Part shown: piece after piece, positions 1 through 5,763 of the stretch
How the letters are laid out: each line of letters starts with the position of its first letter
Numbering within the stretch: position 1 is the first letter of the stretch
Assembly: GCF_905209685.1 (NCBI RefSeq)
Contig: NZ_CAJLUB010000061.1
Span: 1 to 10,128, forward strand
Reading direction: 5' to 3'
DNA length: 10,128 nucleotides
From: an uncultured Veillonella sp.
Lineage (GTDB): Bacteria; Bacillota; Negativicutes; Veillonellales; Veillonellaceae
The notes under the pieces: model-generated
Databases searched by the model: none
Told to the model about the DNA's origin: nothing
The model's input: only the letters and a program-made list of their open reading frames with translations
Position numbers and translations under genes: made by a program

Positions 1-53
1 GCGAAGGTGGCCATACAGTAGGCGCTGGCGTTGTAACTGAAATCGAAGGTTAA
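1..53 (+). CDS. tuf: Elongation factor Tu, C-terminal tip (partial)
   Basis: The window opens inside a gene whose last 16 codons (3-50) read EGGHTVGAGVVTEIEG before a TAA at 51-53. The two leading bases GC would complete an arginine codon. This is the conserved EF-Tu carboxy terminus (RxGGxTVGAGVVTxI), part of beta-barrel domain 3, which contacts aminoacyl-tRNA. EF-Tu is the GTPase that delivers aminoacyl-tRNA to the ribosome. Only the end is visible, so length, start and the GTPase motifs cannot be judged. A tuf copy upstream of the secE-nusG-rplKAJL block resembles the proteobacterial tufB position. Whether rpsL-rpsG-fusA precede it lies outside the window. Confidence 0.93.
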   Translation, partial: EGGHTVGAGVVTEIEG

Positions 54-69
54 TTAGTAGCCTTTTATA

Positions 70-100
70 AAAAATAGGACCCCAATGGGGTCCTATTTTT
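70..100 (+). terminator. Rho-independent terminator of tuf
   Basis: A perfect stem pairs 70-83 with 87-100 around the 3-nt loop AAT. The core is AGGACCCC/GGGGTCCT, flanked by an A-run on the 5' side and a T-run on the 3' side. It lies 17 nt after the tuf stop and closes that transcription unit. The flanking A-run could make it work on the minus strand too, but no minus-strand gene needs it. Confidence 0.92.
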
Positions 101-129
101 ATGTTAATTTATATATTGTTTATTACATT

Positions 130-158
130 TGTAACCAAAGATACAGAAACTATCTTTG
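130..158 (+). promoter_or_regulatory. Two overlapping dyads upstream of norZ (candidate operator)
   Basis: Two inverted repeats overlap. One is perfect: CAAAGATA at 136-143 and TATCTTTG at 151-158, separated by 7 nt. The other is Crp/Fnr-like in geometry: TGTAAC at 130-135 and GATACA at 140-145 (TGTAA-N6-ATACA, one mismatch), centred at 137.5. If transcription starts near 179, the second dyad sits near -41, the class II activator position for Crp/Fnr-family proteins. The first overlaps where a -35 would be, as a repressor site would. The regulator is unknown. An NO-responsive Crp/Fnr or Rrf2-type protein is a guess from the gene controlled. Confidence 0.4.
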
Positions 159-163
159 ACTGG

Positions 164-175
164 TGCTATTATAAT
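164..175 (+). promoter_or_regulatory. Candidate extended -10 promoter for norZ
   Basis: TGCTATTAT at 164-172 matches the extended -10 form TGnTATAAT with one mismatch. An overlapping perfect TATAAT occurs at 170-175. No good -35 lies 16-18 bp upstream, which fits an activator-dependent promoter served by the dyads at 130-158. TTGACT at 156-161 is too close to be the -35. The expected start is about 178-182. Confidence 0.5.
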
Positions 176-178
176 CTT

Positions 179-222
179 AAGGAGGGCAAAAGCCCTCCTT
201 TTGTGTTTTTTAGAAAAGGAGG
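179..222 (+). promoter_or_regulatory. norZ leader with two mutually exclusive hairpins around the SD
   Basis: Hairpin A pairs 179-187 (AAGGAGGGC) with 192-200 (GCCCTCCTT) around an AAAA loop and is followed by a T-rich run, so it also resembles a terminator. Hairpin B pairs 194-202 (CCTCCTTTT) with 214-222 (AAAAGGAGG), a perfect 9-bp match that buries the norZ Shine-Dalgarno. Both use 194-200, so only one can form. The 5' arm of A is a decoy copy of the Shine-Dalgarno. The pairing is seen directly; a regulatory role is inference. A backup tuf terminator is the plain alternative. Confidence 0.5.
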
Positions 223-229
223 TAAAGTG

Positions 230-2467
230 ATGGGTGAATACAAAAAGTATTGGATAGCTGTAGTAGCCGTACTTATCATTGGTTTTTCAATCCTTGGTTA
301 TCTAGGTACTGATGTGTATCATCAAGCACCGCCGGTGCCGACTGCGTATGTATCTCAAGATGGACAAGTCTTGTTCACTAAGGAAGATATTTTACATGGT
401 CAATCGGCATGGCAATCTACAGGTGGTCAATCTGTGGGGACGGTTTTAGGTCATGGCGCTTATCAAGCACCTGATTGGACAGCAGATTGGTTGCATAAAG
501 AAGTATCTATAATGTTGGATATTAAGTCGCAAGAGGCCTTTGGTGTTCTTTATAACCAATTGGGACCTGCACAACAAGCAGCAGTTAAAGAAGTGGTAAA
601 AGAAGAATATCTAGGTAGTGCAGTTCGCGATGATGGAACCGTGGTTTTATCTCCAGAGCGCATTACGGCGATGAATATTACAGGTCGTTATTTTGTTGAA
701 CTTTATGGTGATAATCCAGAGTTGACATTGACTCGTGATCATTTTGCAATGAAGGACAATACATTGCCTGAGTTACAAGACCGTATTGATATGGCTCGTT
801 TCTTCTTCTGGACTACGTGGATGGCATCTACCCAACGTCCTGGTACAGATGCGACATACACTAATAACTGGCCACATGAACCGTTATTGGATCATAATCC
901 AACACCTGAAAGTGTTGCCTGGTCTGTTGTGAGTGTCATCATTTTATTATGTGGCATAGGTGTAGTTGTATGGTTGTGGTCCTTTGGTAAGAAAGACGAC
1001 GAACATGCATTGGTTCCACCAGCAGAAGATCCAATTAGCAAGATTACCTTGACTCCATCTCAACGTTCATTAGGAAAATATTTATTTACAATCCTAGCAT
1101 TATTTTTATTCCAATTGGGGATGGGTGGTATCATTGCTCACTATACTGTAGAAGGTCAAGCGTTCTATGGTATTCCTTTAGCTCAATACTTCCCATATTC
1201 TATTGCCCGTACATGGCATATTCAAGCGTCCTTGTTCTGGATTGCTATGGCATTCTTAAGCGCTGGTTTATTCTTGGCACCAATTATTAATGGTGGTAAG
1301 GATCCTAAATATCAAAAGCTAGGTGTAGATATTTTATTCTGGGCGCTTGTAGTCCTCGTAGTTGGTTCCTTCGCTGGCACATATTTAGGTGTAGCACATC
1401 AAATTCCAGCAGCCTGGAATTTCCTTCTCGGACACCAAGGTTACGAATATATAGAACTAGGACGTATTTGGCAATGGATTGAATACATTGGTATTCTATT
1501 CTGGCTTGTACTCATGATACGCAGTATTATTGGTGCTTTCAAACAAAAAGGGGATAAAAACCTTATTGCTGCCTTTATCTTCTCTGTTATCATGGTAGGT
1601 ATCTTCTATGGTCCAGGTTTGTTCTATGGTGAACATAGCCACTTAGCAATTATGGAGTACTGGCGTTGGTGGGTAATTCATCTTTGGGTAGAAGGCTTCT
1701 TCGAAGTATTCTCTACTACATTGATGGCATTTATCTTTGTTACACTTGGTCTTGTATCGTATCGTGCTGGTACTGTGGCAGCCATTTCCTCTGGCGCTAT
1801 TTATCTCATCGGTGGCATTCCTGGCACATTCCATCATCTATACTTTACAGGTGTTACCTCTACTATTGTGGCGACAGGCGCATCCTTCTCCGCATTGGAA
1901 GTAGTACCACTTGTACTATTAGGTTATGAAGCCTTTGAAAACTATACACGTCTTCACAGCGCACCTTGGATGCATCGTTTGAAATGGCCTGTATACTGCT
2001 TCATTGCGGTATCCTTCTGGAATCTTGTTGGTGCGGGGGTCTTCGGCTTCTTGATCAACATGCCAGTATCCTTATTCTACATTCAAGGTCTTAATACAAC
2101 TGCAGTACATGCGCATACCGCATTGTTTGGCGTATATGGTTTCTTAAGCTTAGGCTTTGTATTCCTTATTGCTCGTTATATTCGACCTGAAGTTGAATTC
2201 AACGATAAATTGATGAAATTTGGATTCTGGGCTCTCAATATAGGCCTTGCCTTAATGGTGCTCATCAGCTTATTGCCGATAGGTCTTATCCAAGCGTGGG
2301 CAAGCATTACACATGGCTTGTGGTTTGCGCGTAGCGAAGAATTCATGCAACAACCATTGTTACAAAACTTGCGTTGGCTTCGTATGATTGGTGATACAAT
2401 ACTAATCATTGGTGCCGTAGCATTCTTCTGGCAAATTGTGAAAGTTCTATTTCCGAAGAAATCCTAA
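230..2467 (+). CDS. norZ: Quinol-dependent nitric oxide reductase, single-subunit qNOR type
   Basis: This 745-residue cytoplasmic-membrane enzyme should reduce 2 NO to N2O and water with electrons from quinol, without a cytochrome c partner. Residues about 7-25 form one membrane helix. Residues about 30-220 form the extracytoplasmic domain found in qNOR, which carries no CxxCH haem motif; it includes HGQSAWQSTGGQSVG from residue 56. The rest is a multi-helix haem-copper-oxidase-like core. Candidate metal ligands are H330 (RTWHIQ, haem b), H484 and E488 (HLWVEGFFE, non-haem iron FeB), H535-H536 (FeB), and H627 and H629 (HAHTALFG, haems b3 and b). The length fits the roughly 750-residue family. 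ATG 230 is chosen because AAGGAGG ends 7 nt before it; the frame stays open upstream from 101, but there it only crosses the promoter and leader. It is monocistronic, with its own promoter and terminator. The likely role is NO detoxification or denitrification-type respiration. Confidence 0.95.
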   Translation: MGEYKKYWIAVVAVLIIGFSILGYLGTDVYHQAPPVPTAYVSQDGQVLFTKEDILHGQSAWQSTGGQSVGTVLGHGAYQAPDWTADWLHKEVSIMLDIKSQEAFGVLYNQLGPAQQAAVKEVVKEEYLGSAVRDDGTVVLSPERITAMNITGRYFVELYGDNPELTLTRDHFAMKDNTLPELQDRIDMARFFFWTTWMASTQRPGTDATYTNNWPHEPLLDHNPTPESVAWSVVSVIILLCGIGVVVWLWSFGKKDDEHALVPPAEDPISKITLTPSQRSLGKYLFTILALFLFQLGMGGIIAHYTVEGQAFYGIPLAQYFPYSIARTWHIQASLFWIAMAFLSAGLFLAPIINGGKDPKYQKLGVDILFWALVVLVVGSFAGTYLGVAHQIPAAWNFLLGHQGYEYIELGRIWQWIEYIGILFWLVLMIRSIIGAFKQKGDKNLIAAFIFSVIMVGIFYGPGLFYGEHSHLAIMEYWRWWVIHLWVEGFFEVFSTTLMAFIFVTLGLVSYRAGTVAAISSGAIYLIGGIPGTFHHLYFTGVTSTIVATGASFSALEVVPLVLLGYEAFENYTRLHSAPWMHRLKWPVYCFIAVSFWNLVGAGVFGFLINMPVSLFYIQGLNTTAVHAHTALFGVYGFLSLGFVFLIARYIRPEVEFNDKLMKFGFWALNIGLALMVLISLLPIGLIQAWASITHGLWFARSEEFMQQPLLQNLRWLRMIGDTILIIGAVAFFWQIVKVLFPKKS

Positions 2468-2543
2468 TTGACAGACATAATATAATTCTATGCATTAACG
2501 GCATAAATTGTATGAAAAATATGTGATAATTTATTACCATATT

Positions 2544-2580
2544 AATGGCGTTCCTTTCTAGACAAGGAACGCCATTTTTT
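2544..2580 (+). terminator. Rho-independent terminator of norZ
   Basis: A 13-bp perfect stem pairs 2544-2556 with 2564-2576 around a 7-nt loop TCTAGAC and continues into six Ts (2575-2580). It lies 76 nt after the norZ stop and separates norZ from the rpmG operon. Its loop and 3' arm supply part of a candidate promoter (2559-2588). Confidence 0.92.
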
Positions 2581-2588
2581 GTTATACT
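2559..2588 (+). promoter_or_regulatory. Candidate upstream promoter P1 of the rpmG-secE-nusG operon
   Basis: TAGACA (2559-2564, one mismatch to TTGACA) lies 18 bp before TATACT (2583-2588, one mismatch to TATAAT). TGT directly before the hexamer gives an extended -10. The -35 sits in the loop of the norZ terminator. The predicted start, about 2595, coincides with the first base of the hairpin at 2595-2614. Confidence 0.35.
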
Positions 2589-2594
2589 ATCCCT

Positions 2595-2633
2595 GTCAGG
2601 TACATGTGCCTGGCTTTTTTGAGTTGCTCAAAA
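2595..2633 (+). promoter_or_regulatory. Hairpin with T-run followed by a perfect palindrome, upstream of P2
   Basis: 2595-2602 can pair with 2607-2614 (8 bp, including two G-T pairs) around CATG, followed by six Ts, which gives a weak terminator shape. The T-run then enters a perfect inverted repeat, TTTTGAG-TTG-CTCAAAA (2617-2633), ending 4 bp before the -35 of P2. It could be a leftover terminator, a 5' stabilising hairpin for P1 transcripts, or a protein site beside P2. The sequence does not decide among these. Confidence 0.3.
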
Positions 2634-2636
2634 TTC

Positions 2637-2665
2637 TTGACATCGCTTGCTACGTATGATATATT
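2637..2665 (+). promoter_or_regulatory. Main sigma-70-type promoter P2 of the rpmG-secE-nusG operon
   Basis: A perfect TTGACA (2637-2642), a 17-bp spacer and TATATT (2660-2665) with the extended -10 dinucleotide TG at 2657-2658. The predicted start is about 2672, giving a leader of roughly 65 nt before rpmG. This is among the best consensus promoters in the window, as expected for ribosomal and essential genes. Confidence 0.8.
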
Positions 2666-2736
2666 TCTTTAGTATGTAGTCGAGCGTTTTCGAGTACAAG
2701 AGACAGATTAGTAAATAAAAAGCGAGGTGTATCCGG

Positions 2737-2886
2737 ATGCGTAATGCCATTACTTTAGCTTGCACAGATTGCAAACAACGTAACTATCAAACGAACAAGA
2801 ATAAAAAGAACAATCCTGATCGTATTGAAATGATGAAATATTGCAAATTCTGCGGTAAACATACATTACACCGTGAAACAAAATAA
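2737..2886 (+). CDS. rpmG: 50S ribosomal protein L33
   Basis: A 49-residue protein starting [12 protein letters not shown] and ending HTLHRETK, of normal L33 length. Two CxxC pairs (C9/C12 and C36/C39) mark the zinc-binding form of L33, rather than the cysteine-free form that many bacteria use under zinc limitation. It is a small basic protein of the large subunit near the E site. GAGGTG at 2724-2729 precedes the ATG by 7 nt. It is the first gene after promoter P2 and is followed after 41 nt by secE. The tRNA-Trp gene found between rpmG or tuf and secE in some bacteria is absent here. Confidence 0.95.
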   Translation: MRNAITLACTDCKQRNYQTNKNKKNNPDRIEMMKYCKFCGKHTLHRETK

Positions 2887-2927
2887 TTCTTATCATTCAT
2901 TACCTGTTGATTTGAGGATGTGAAACA

Positions 2928-3149
2928 ATGGCAAAGTCTAACTCAGCAGTGCAGCAGCGTGGTGGATTTGGAAAATTCTTCCGCGGTGTGAAAGCTGAAC
3001 TTAAAAAAGTAGTCTGGCCAACAAAAAAAGAACTCATCAATTACACAATAGTAGTATTCTTAGTGACGATTTTTATCGCCTTTATTATTTATGTACTTGA
3101 TGCAGTCTTTGCCCAACTTTTTAATACGTTGTTGCACTTTGTTGGATAA
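2928..3149 (+). CDS. secE: Preprotein translocase subunit SecE
   Basis: A 73-residue single-span SecE, the short form typical of Firmicutes (the E. coli protein has three spans). SecE clamps SecY and is essential for the SecYEG channel in the cytoplasmic membrane. Residues 16-36 form the amphipathic cytoplasmic helix with the family motif FFRGVKAELKKVVWPTKKEL (17-36). Residues about 40-62 form the membrane helix. GAGG at 2914-2917 lies 10 nt before the ATG. The stop codon TAA at 3147-3149 overlaps the purine-rich ribosome binding site of nusG, so the two genes are probably translationally linked. The secE-nusG pairing is nearly universal and supports the call. Confidence 0.95.
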   Translation: MAKSNSAVQQRGGFGKFFRGVKAELKKVVWPTKKELINYTIVVFLVTIFIAFIIYVLDAVFAQLFNTLLHFVG

Positions 3150-3161
3150 GGGGGCCATTTC

Positions 3162-3698
3162 ATGGAAGCAGATAAGAAGTGGTATGTAATTCATACCTAT
3201 TCAGGCTACGAAAATAAAGTTAAAACCACTCTTGAACTTAAAGTTCAGTCTATGGGTCTACAAGATGTGATTAGCCGAATTTTGGTACCTCTTGAAGACG
3301 AAATAGATGAAAAAGATGGGGTTAAAAAAGTAGTAAAACGTAAGATATTTCCTGGGTACGTATTGGTTGAAATGGAAGTTAACGACCGCTCTTGGTATGT
3401 TGTGCGAAACACACCAGGTGTAACAGGCTTCGTTGGCTCTGCCACTAAACCAGTTCCACTTTCTGATTCCGAAGTAGAACATATACTTAAGTCTCAGGGC
3501 TTGGATAAGAAACCAAGCATCAACATCGATGTAGAAGTTGGTGAAACGGTACGCATTACGTCCGGGGCCTTTGAAGATAAACTAGGTGTTATTACCGAAC
3601 TTAACCCTGAAAAAGGAACATTGAAACTTAATGTGGAAATGTTCAACCGAGATACCGAGGTAGAGGTAGAGTTCTCTCAAATTGAGAAAGCTCTTTAA
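3162..3698 (+). CDS. nusG: Transcription termination/antitermination factor NusG
   Basis: A 178-residue protein of normal NusG length. The NGN domain spans about residues 5-112, with KKWYVIHTYSGYENKV near the start, GYVLVEM at 65-71 and NTPGVTGFVG at 83-92; this face binds the RNA polymerase clamp (beta' coiled coil). The C-terminal KOW domain runs from about 126 to 178 (VGETVRITSGAFEDKLGVI), the part that contacts Rho or ribosomal protein S10 in studied species. The start lies 12 nt after the secE stop, with AAGGGGG at 3148-3154 as ribosome binding site. It modulates pausing and couples transcription to translation. A candidate promoter for rplK overlaps its last codons. Confidence 0.96.
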   Translation: MEADKKWYVIHTYSGYENKVKTTLELKVQSMGLQDVISRILVPLEDEIDEKDGVKKVVKRKIFPGYVLVEMEVNDRSWYVVRNTPGVTGFVGSATKPVPLSDSEVEHILKSQGLDKKPSINIDVEVGETVRITSGAFEDKLGVITELNPEKGTLKLNVEMFNRDTEVEVEFSQIEKAL

Positions 3699-3710
3699 TA
3701 TATATATTAT
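3682..3710 (+). promoter_or_regulatory. Candidate internal promoter for rplK-rplA
   Basis: TTGAGA (3682-3687) and TATTAT (3705-3710), each 5/6 to consensus, are spaced exactly 17 bp. The -35 lies inside the final codons of nusG. The expected start, about 3717, would place the complete L1-binding leader at the 5' end of the transcript. Separate promoters before rplK are known in E. coli. Confidence 0.5.
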
Positions 3711-3724
3711 AACTCTAAAAAAGA

Positions 3725-3770
3725 GCAATCGATTTTGGTTGCCAGTGGGAGGATGTATATCCGTTACCAC
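3725..3770 (+). promoter_or_regulatory. Ribosomal protein L1 binding leader upstream of rplK
   Basis: GTGG (3745-3748) pairs with CCAC (3767-3770). An asymmetric internal loop of GA opposite GTTA follows, then GGAT/ATCC (3751-3754 with 3759-3762) capped by GTAT. The strings GTGGGAGG and TTACCACC copy the L1-stalk helix 76 region of 23S rRNA (GTGGGAGG...ATACCACC in E. coli), the known basis of L1 autoregulation. A second hairpin, GCAATC/GGTTGC (3725-3730 with 3737-3742), stands just upstream. The rplK ribosome binding site begins 15 nt after the hairpin, so L1 binding could block translation. Confidence 0.75.
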
Positions 3771-3801
3771 CACAGTATAAGCATAGGAGGTTTAATTACC
3801 C

Positions 3802-4227
3802 ATGGCTAAGAAATTAGTTAAACAAGTAAAACTACAAATTGAAGCCGCTAAAGCTACTCCAGCACCACCAGTTGGTCCTGCACTAGGTCAAGCAGGTGTT
3901 AACATCGTTGCTTTCACAAAAGAATTCAACGAACGTACTGCTAAACAAGCTGGCTTAATTATCCCAGTAGTTATTAACGTATATGAAGATCGTAGCTTCG
4001 ACTTCATCACTAAGACTCCACCAGCTGCAGTATTATTGAAAAAAGCTGCAGGTATTCCAAAAGGTTCTGGTGTACCTAACCGTGATAAAGTAGCAAAAGT
4101 AGGTCGCGATAAAGTTCGTGAAATTGCTGAATTGAAAATGCCTGACTTGAATGCTAATACCGTAGAACAAGGTATGCGCATGGTAGAAGGTACTGCTCGC
4201 AGCATGGGCATTGAAATCGTTGACTAA
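3802..4227 (+). CDS. rplK: 50S ribosomal protein L11
   Basis: A 141-residue protein, the standard L11 length. The N-terminal domain carries the proline-rich segment [18 protein letters not shown] (about 18-35), where thiopeptide antibiotics act and where L11 senses factor binding. The C-terminal domain binds 23S rRNA helices 43-44 at the GTPase-associated centre; the chain ends [13 protein letters not shown]11 is also needed for RelA-type stringent signalling in studied bacteria. AGGAGG (3785-3790) precedes the ATG by 11 nt. rplA follows after a 76-nt gap that carries a second L1-type hairpin. Proline region and length are intact. Confidence 0.97.
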   Translation: MAKKLVKQVKLQIEAAKATPAPPVGPALGQAGVNIVAFTKEFNERTAKQAGLIIPVVINVYEDRSFDFITKTPPAAVLLKKAAGIPKGSGVPNRDKVAKVGRDKVREIAELKMPDLNANTVEQGMRMVEGTARSMGIEIVD

Positions 4228-4239
4228 TAAGCGTACGAC

Positions 4240-4286
4240 TTGCGCATAAGGCGCAAATCGGTGGGAGGGAATTCCCGTTTGACCAC
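4240..4286 (+). promoter_or_regulatory. Second L1-binding leader, between rplK and rplA
   Basis: GTGG (4261-4264) pairs with CCAC (4283-4286), with GA opposite GTTTGA as the internal loop, then GGG/CCC (4267-4269 with 4274-4276) capped by AATT. It again contains GTGGGAGG and ends GACCAC, like the L1-stalk rRNA and like the rplK leader. An upstream hairpin, TTGCGC-ATAAG-GCGCAA (4240-4256), repeats the two-hairpin layout of the first site. The rplA Shine-Dalgarno (AAGGAGG, 4289-4295) starts only 3 nt after the stem. Confidence 0.72.
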
Positions 4287-4303
4287 ATAAGGAGGATATT
4301 ATA

Positions 4304-5014
4304 ATGGCAAAAGTAGGTAAGAAATACGCTGAGGCAGTAAAACTTATTGAAGCTGGTAAGTTCTACGAACCAGTAGAAGCAATCGAGTTGGTTAAGAAAA
4401 CTGCAACTGCAAATTTCGATGAAACAGTTGAAATCGCTTTCAACTTGAATGTCGACCCTAAATACGCTGATCAACAAGTTCGTGGTGCAGTAGTATTGCC
4501 TCATGGTACTGGCAAAACTAAACGCGTTCTTGTATTCGCAAAAGGCGACAACATTAAAGCAGCTGAAGAAGCTGGTGCAGATTTCGTAGGTTCTGAAGAG
4601 TTAGTAGCTAAAATCCAAGGTGGTTGGAGCGACTTCGACGTAGTAGTTGCTACACCAGACATGATGGGTCAAGTTGGCCGTCTTGGTAAAATCTTGGGTC
4701 CTAAAGGCTTGATGCCAAACCCTAAAGTTGGTACAGTAACTCCAGACGTTGCTCGTGCAGTAAACGAAATCAAAGCTGGTAAAATCGAATACCGTACTGA
4801 TAAAGCAGGTATTATCTCTTGCTCCATCGGTAAAGCGTCCTTCGATGAAGAAAAATTACTTGACAACTACCGTACAATCGTTGATACTATTATCAAGGCT
4901 AAACCTGTAGCAGCTAAAGGTCAATACATTAAATCTGTAACCTTGTCCGCTACAATGGGCCCTGGTGTGCCTTTGAACGTGTTCAAATTGAGCAACGTTA
5001 CAAAAGAGCAATAA
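4304..5014 (+). CDS. rplA: 50S ribosomal protein L1
   Basis: A 236-residue two-domain L1, slightly above the usual 230-235. It binds 23S rRNA helices 76-78 to form the mobile L1 stalk, which helps release deacylated tRNA from the E site. In many bacteria it also represses its own mRNA. The segment [10 protein letters not shown] (135-144) is the L1 family signature and [23 protein letters not shown] precedes it. The start is fixed by TAAGGAGGAT 7 nt upstream. It follows rplK and is the probable repressor acting at the two GTGGGAGG hairpins (3745-3770 and 4261-4286). After its stop, 172 nt of leader precede rplJ. Confidence 0.97.
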   Translation: MAKVGKKYAEAVKLIEAGKFYEPVEAIELVKKTATANFDETVEIAFNLNVDPKYADQQVRGAVVLPHGTGKTKRVLVFAKGDNIKAAEEAGADFVGSEELVAKIQGGWSDFDVVVATPDMMGQVGRLGKILGPKGLMPNPKVGTVTPDVARAVNEIKAGKIEYRTDKAGIISCSIGKASFDEEKLLDNYRTIVDTIIKAKPVAAKGQYIKSVTLSATMGPGVPLNVFKLSNVTKEQ

Positions 5015-5027
5015 TCACATATGTCTC

Positions 5028-5055
5028 TTAGCTGTAGACGGCTGGTATGTATAAT
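5028..5055 (+). promoter_or_regulatory. Possible promoter ahead of the rplJ leader
   Basis: A perfect TATAAT (5050-5055) lies 16 bp after TTAGCT (5028-5033), a poor -35. Start would be near 5062, just before the L10 leader fold. Promoters at this place are known in other Firmicutes, but the -35 is weak, so this is a modest call. Confidence 0.35.
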
Positions 5056-5136
5056 GGATGAAAATCCGCCCGCTGAGGCTGACACTAGATAATCTAGGAC
5101 TAGTTCGACCTCATCGCGTGCGATGGGGTCGTTTTT
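5056..5136 (+). promoter_or_regulatory. L10 leader with transcription attenuator, upstream of rplJ
   Basis: A leader of the L10 type: the conserved GCTGAGG element (5072-5078) is followed by a terminator whose stem pairs 5107-5116 with 5121-5130 (one T-G pair, loop CGTG) and runs into GTTTTT. TGAGG (5074-5078) can instead pair with CCTCA (5109-5113), the 5' half of the terminator stem, giving an antiterminator. In Bacillus subtilis the L10-(L12)4 complex binds such a leader and promotes termination. The same feedback on rplJ-rplL is inferred here. The reading frame stays open through this stretch but no ribosome binding site supports coding. Confidence 0.75.
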
Positions 5137-5186
5137 ACGCTAAGATAGTACATAGAGCACCAAAAAATCTACAAGGAGGTAATCTA

Positions 5187-5693
5187 ATGGCTGTCACTGA
5201 ACAAAAGAAAGCAATCGTTGCTCAAATGAAAGAAACTCTTTCTGAAGCAAAAGGCGCTGTATTGATTGGTTACACTGGTTTGACTGTTGCGCAAGCAACT
5301 GATCTTCGCCGCAAAATGTTGGCTGAAGGCGTTGAATACAAAGTAATCAAAAATACTTTGACTCGCATTGCTGCAAATGAATTGAATCTTGAAGGTTTCG
5401 CTGAGCATTTAGAAGGTCCAACTGCATTGGCTACTTCTAAAGAAGATGCTGTTGCACCTGCTCGTGTAATCGAACAATTCATCAAAACTACTGAGAAAGA
5501 AGTTGTAACAGTTAAAGCTGGTATCGTTGAAGGCGAAGTTATGGATGCTGCAGGCGTTAAAGCAATTGCAAGTCTTCCAAACCGCGAAGGCATGCTTTCC
5601 ATGTTGCTTTCCGTATTGCAAGCTCCTGTTCGCAACGTTGCATACGCTGTCAAAGCTGTTGCAGAAGCTCAACCAGCAGAAGCTGCAGAATAA
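5187..5693 (+). CDS. rplJ: 50S ribosomal protein L10
   Basis: A 168-residue protein of normal L10 length. The N-terminal part, starting MAVTEQKKAIVAQMKETL and including EGVEYKVIKNTLTRIA, binds 23S rRNA at the base of the stalk next to L11. The C-terminal helix (NREGMLSMLLSVLQAPVRNVAYAV) is the docking spine for L7/L12 dimers. ATG 5187 is chosen because AAGGAGG ends 7 nt before it and MAVTEQK is a typical L10 start. The open frame reaching back to 5058 is only the leader being free of stops. rplL follows after 70 nt. L10 with L12 probably regulates the attenuator at 5107-5136. Confidence 0.96.
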   Translation: MAVTEQKKAIVAQMKETLSEAKGAVLIGYTGLTVAQATDLRRKMLAEGVEYKVIKNTLTRIAANELNLEGFAEHLEGPTALATSKEDAVAPARVIEQFIKTTEKEVVTVKAGIVEGEVMDAAGVKAIASLPNREGMLSMLLSVLQAPVRNVAYAVKAVAEAQPAEAAE

Positions 5694-5763
5694 TAATTTC
5701 TGCGAAGTATTCATTGGTCGCTTAAGACTGATACAATAAACTATTTTATGGAGGAAAACTAAA

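Noticed and set aside
156..175. TTGACT/TATAAT pair as an ordinary -35/-10 promoter
   Set aside because: The spacer is 8 bp, far too short for sigma-70-type recognition.
101..229. In-frame upstream extension of norZ to ATG 101 (43 extra codons)
   Set aside because: It covers the promoter, dyads and leader hairpins, has no ribosome binding site at 101, and the extra residues do not resemble qNOR N-termini. ATG 230 has an ideal AAGGAGG.
2468..2543. TTGACA at 2468-2473 as promoter of a short RNA ending at the norZ terminator
   Set aside because: No acceptable -10 lies 16-18 bp downstream (TGCATT region); the TATAAT at 2481 is only 7 bp away.
2887..2927. tRNA-Trp gene between rpmG and secE
   Set aside because: The gap is only 41 nt with no cloverleaf or CCA end.
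3888..4211. 107-codon minus-strand open frame inside rplK
   Set aside because: It is a shadow of rplK codon bias, with no Shine-Dalgarno and no family resemblance.
5058..5186. In-frame upstream extension of rplJ to ATG 5058
   Set aside because: The stretch is the L10 leader and attenuator. The true start at 5187 has AAGGAGG at the right distance and a typical L10 N-terminus.
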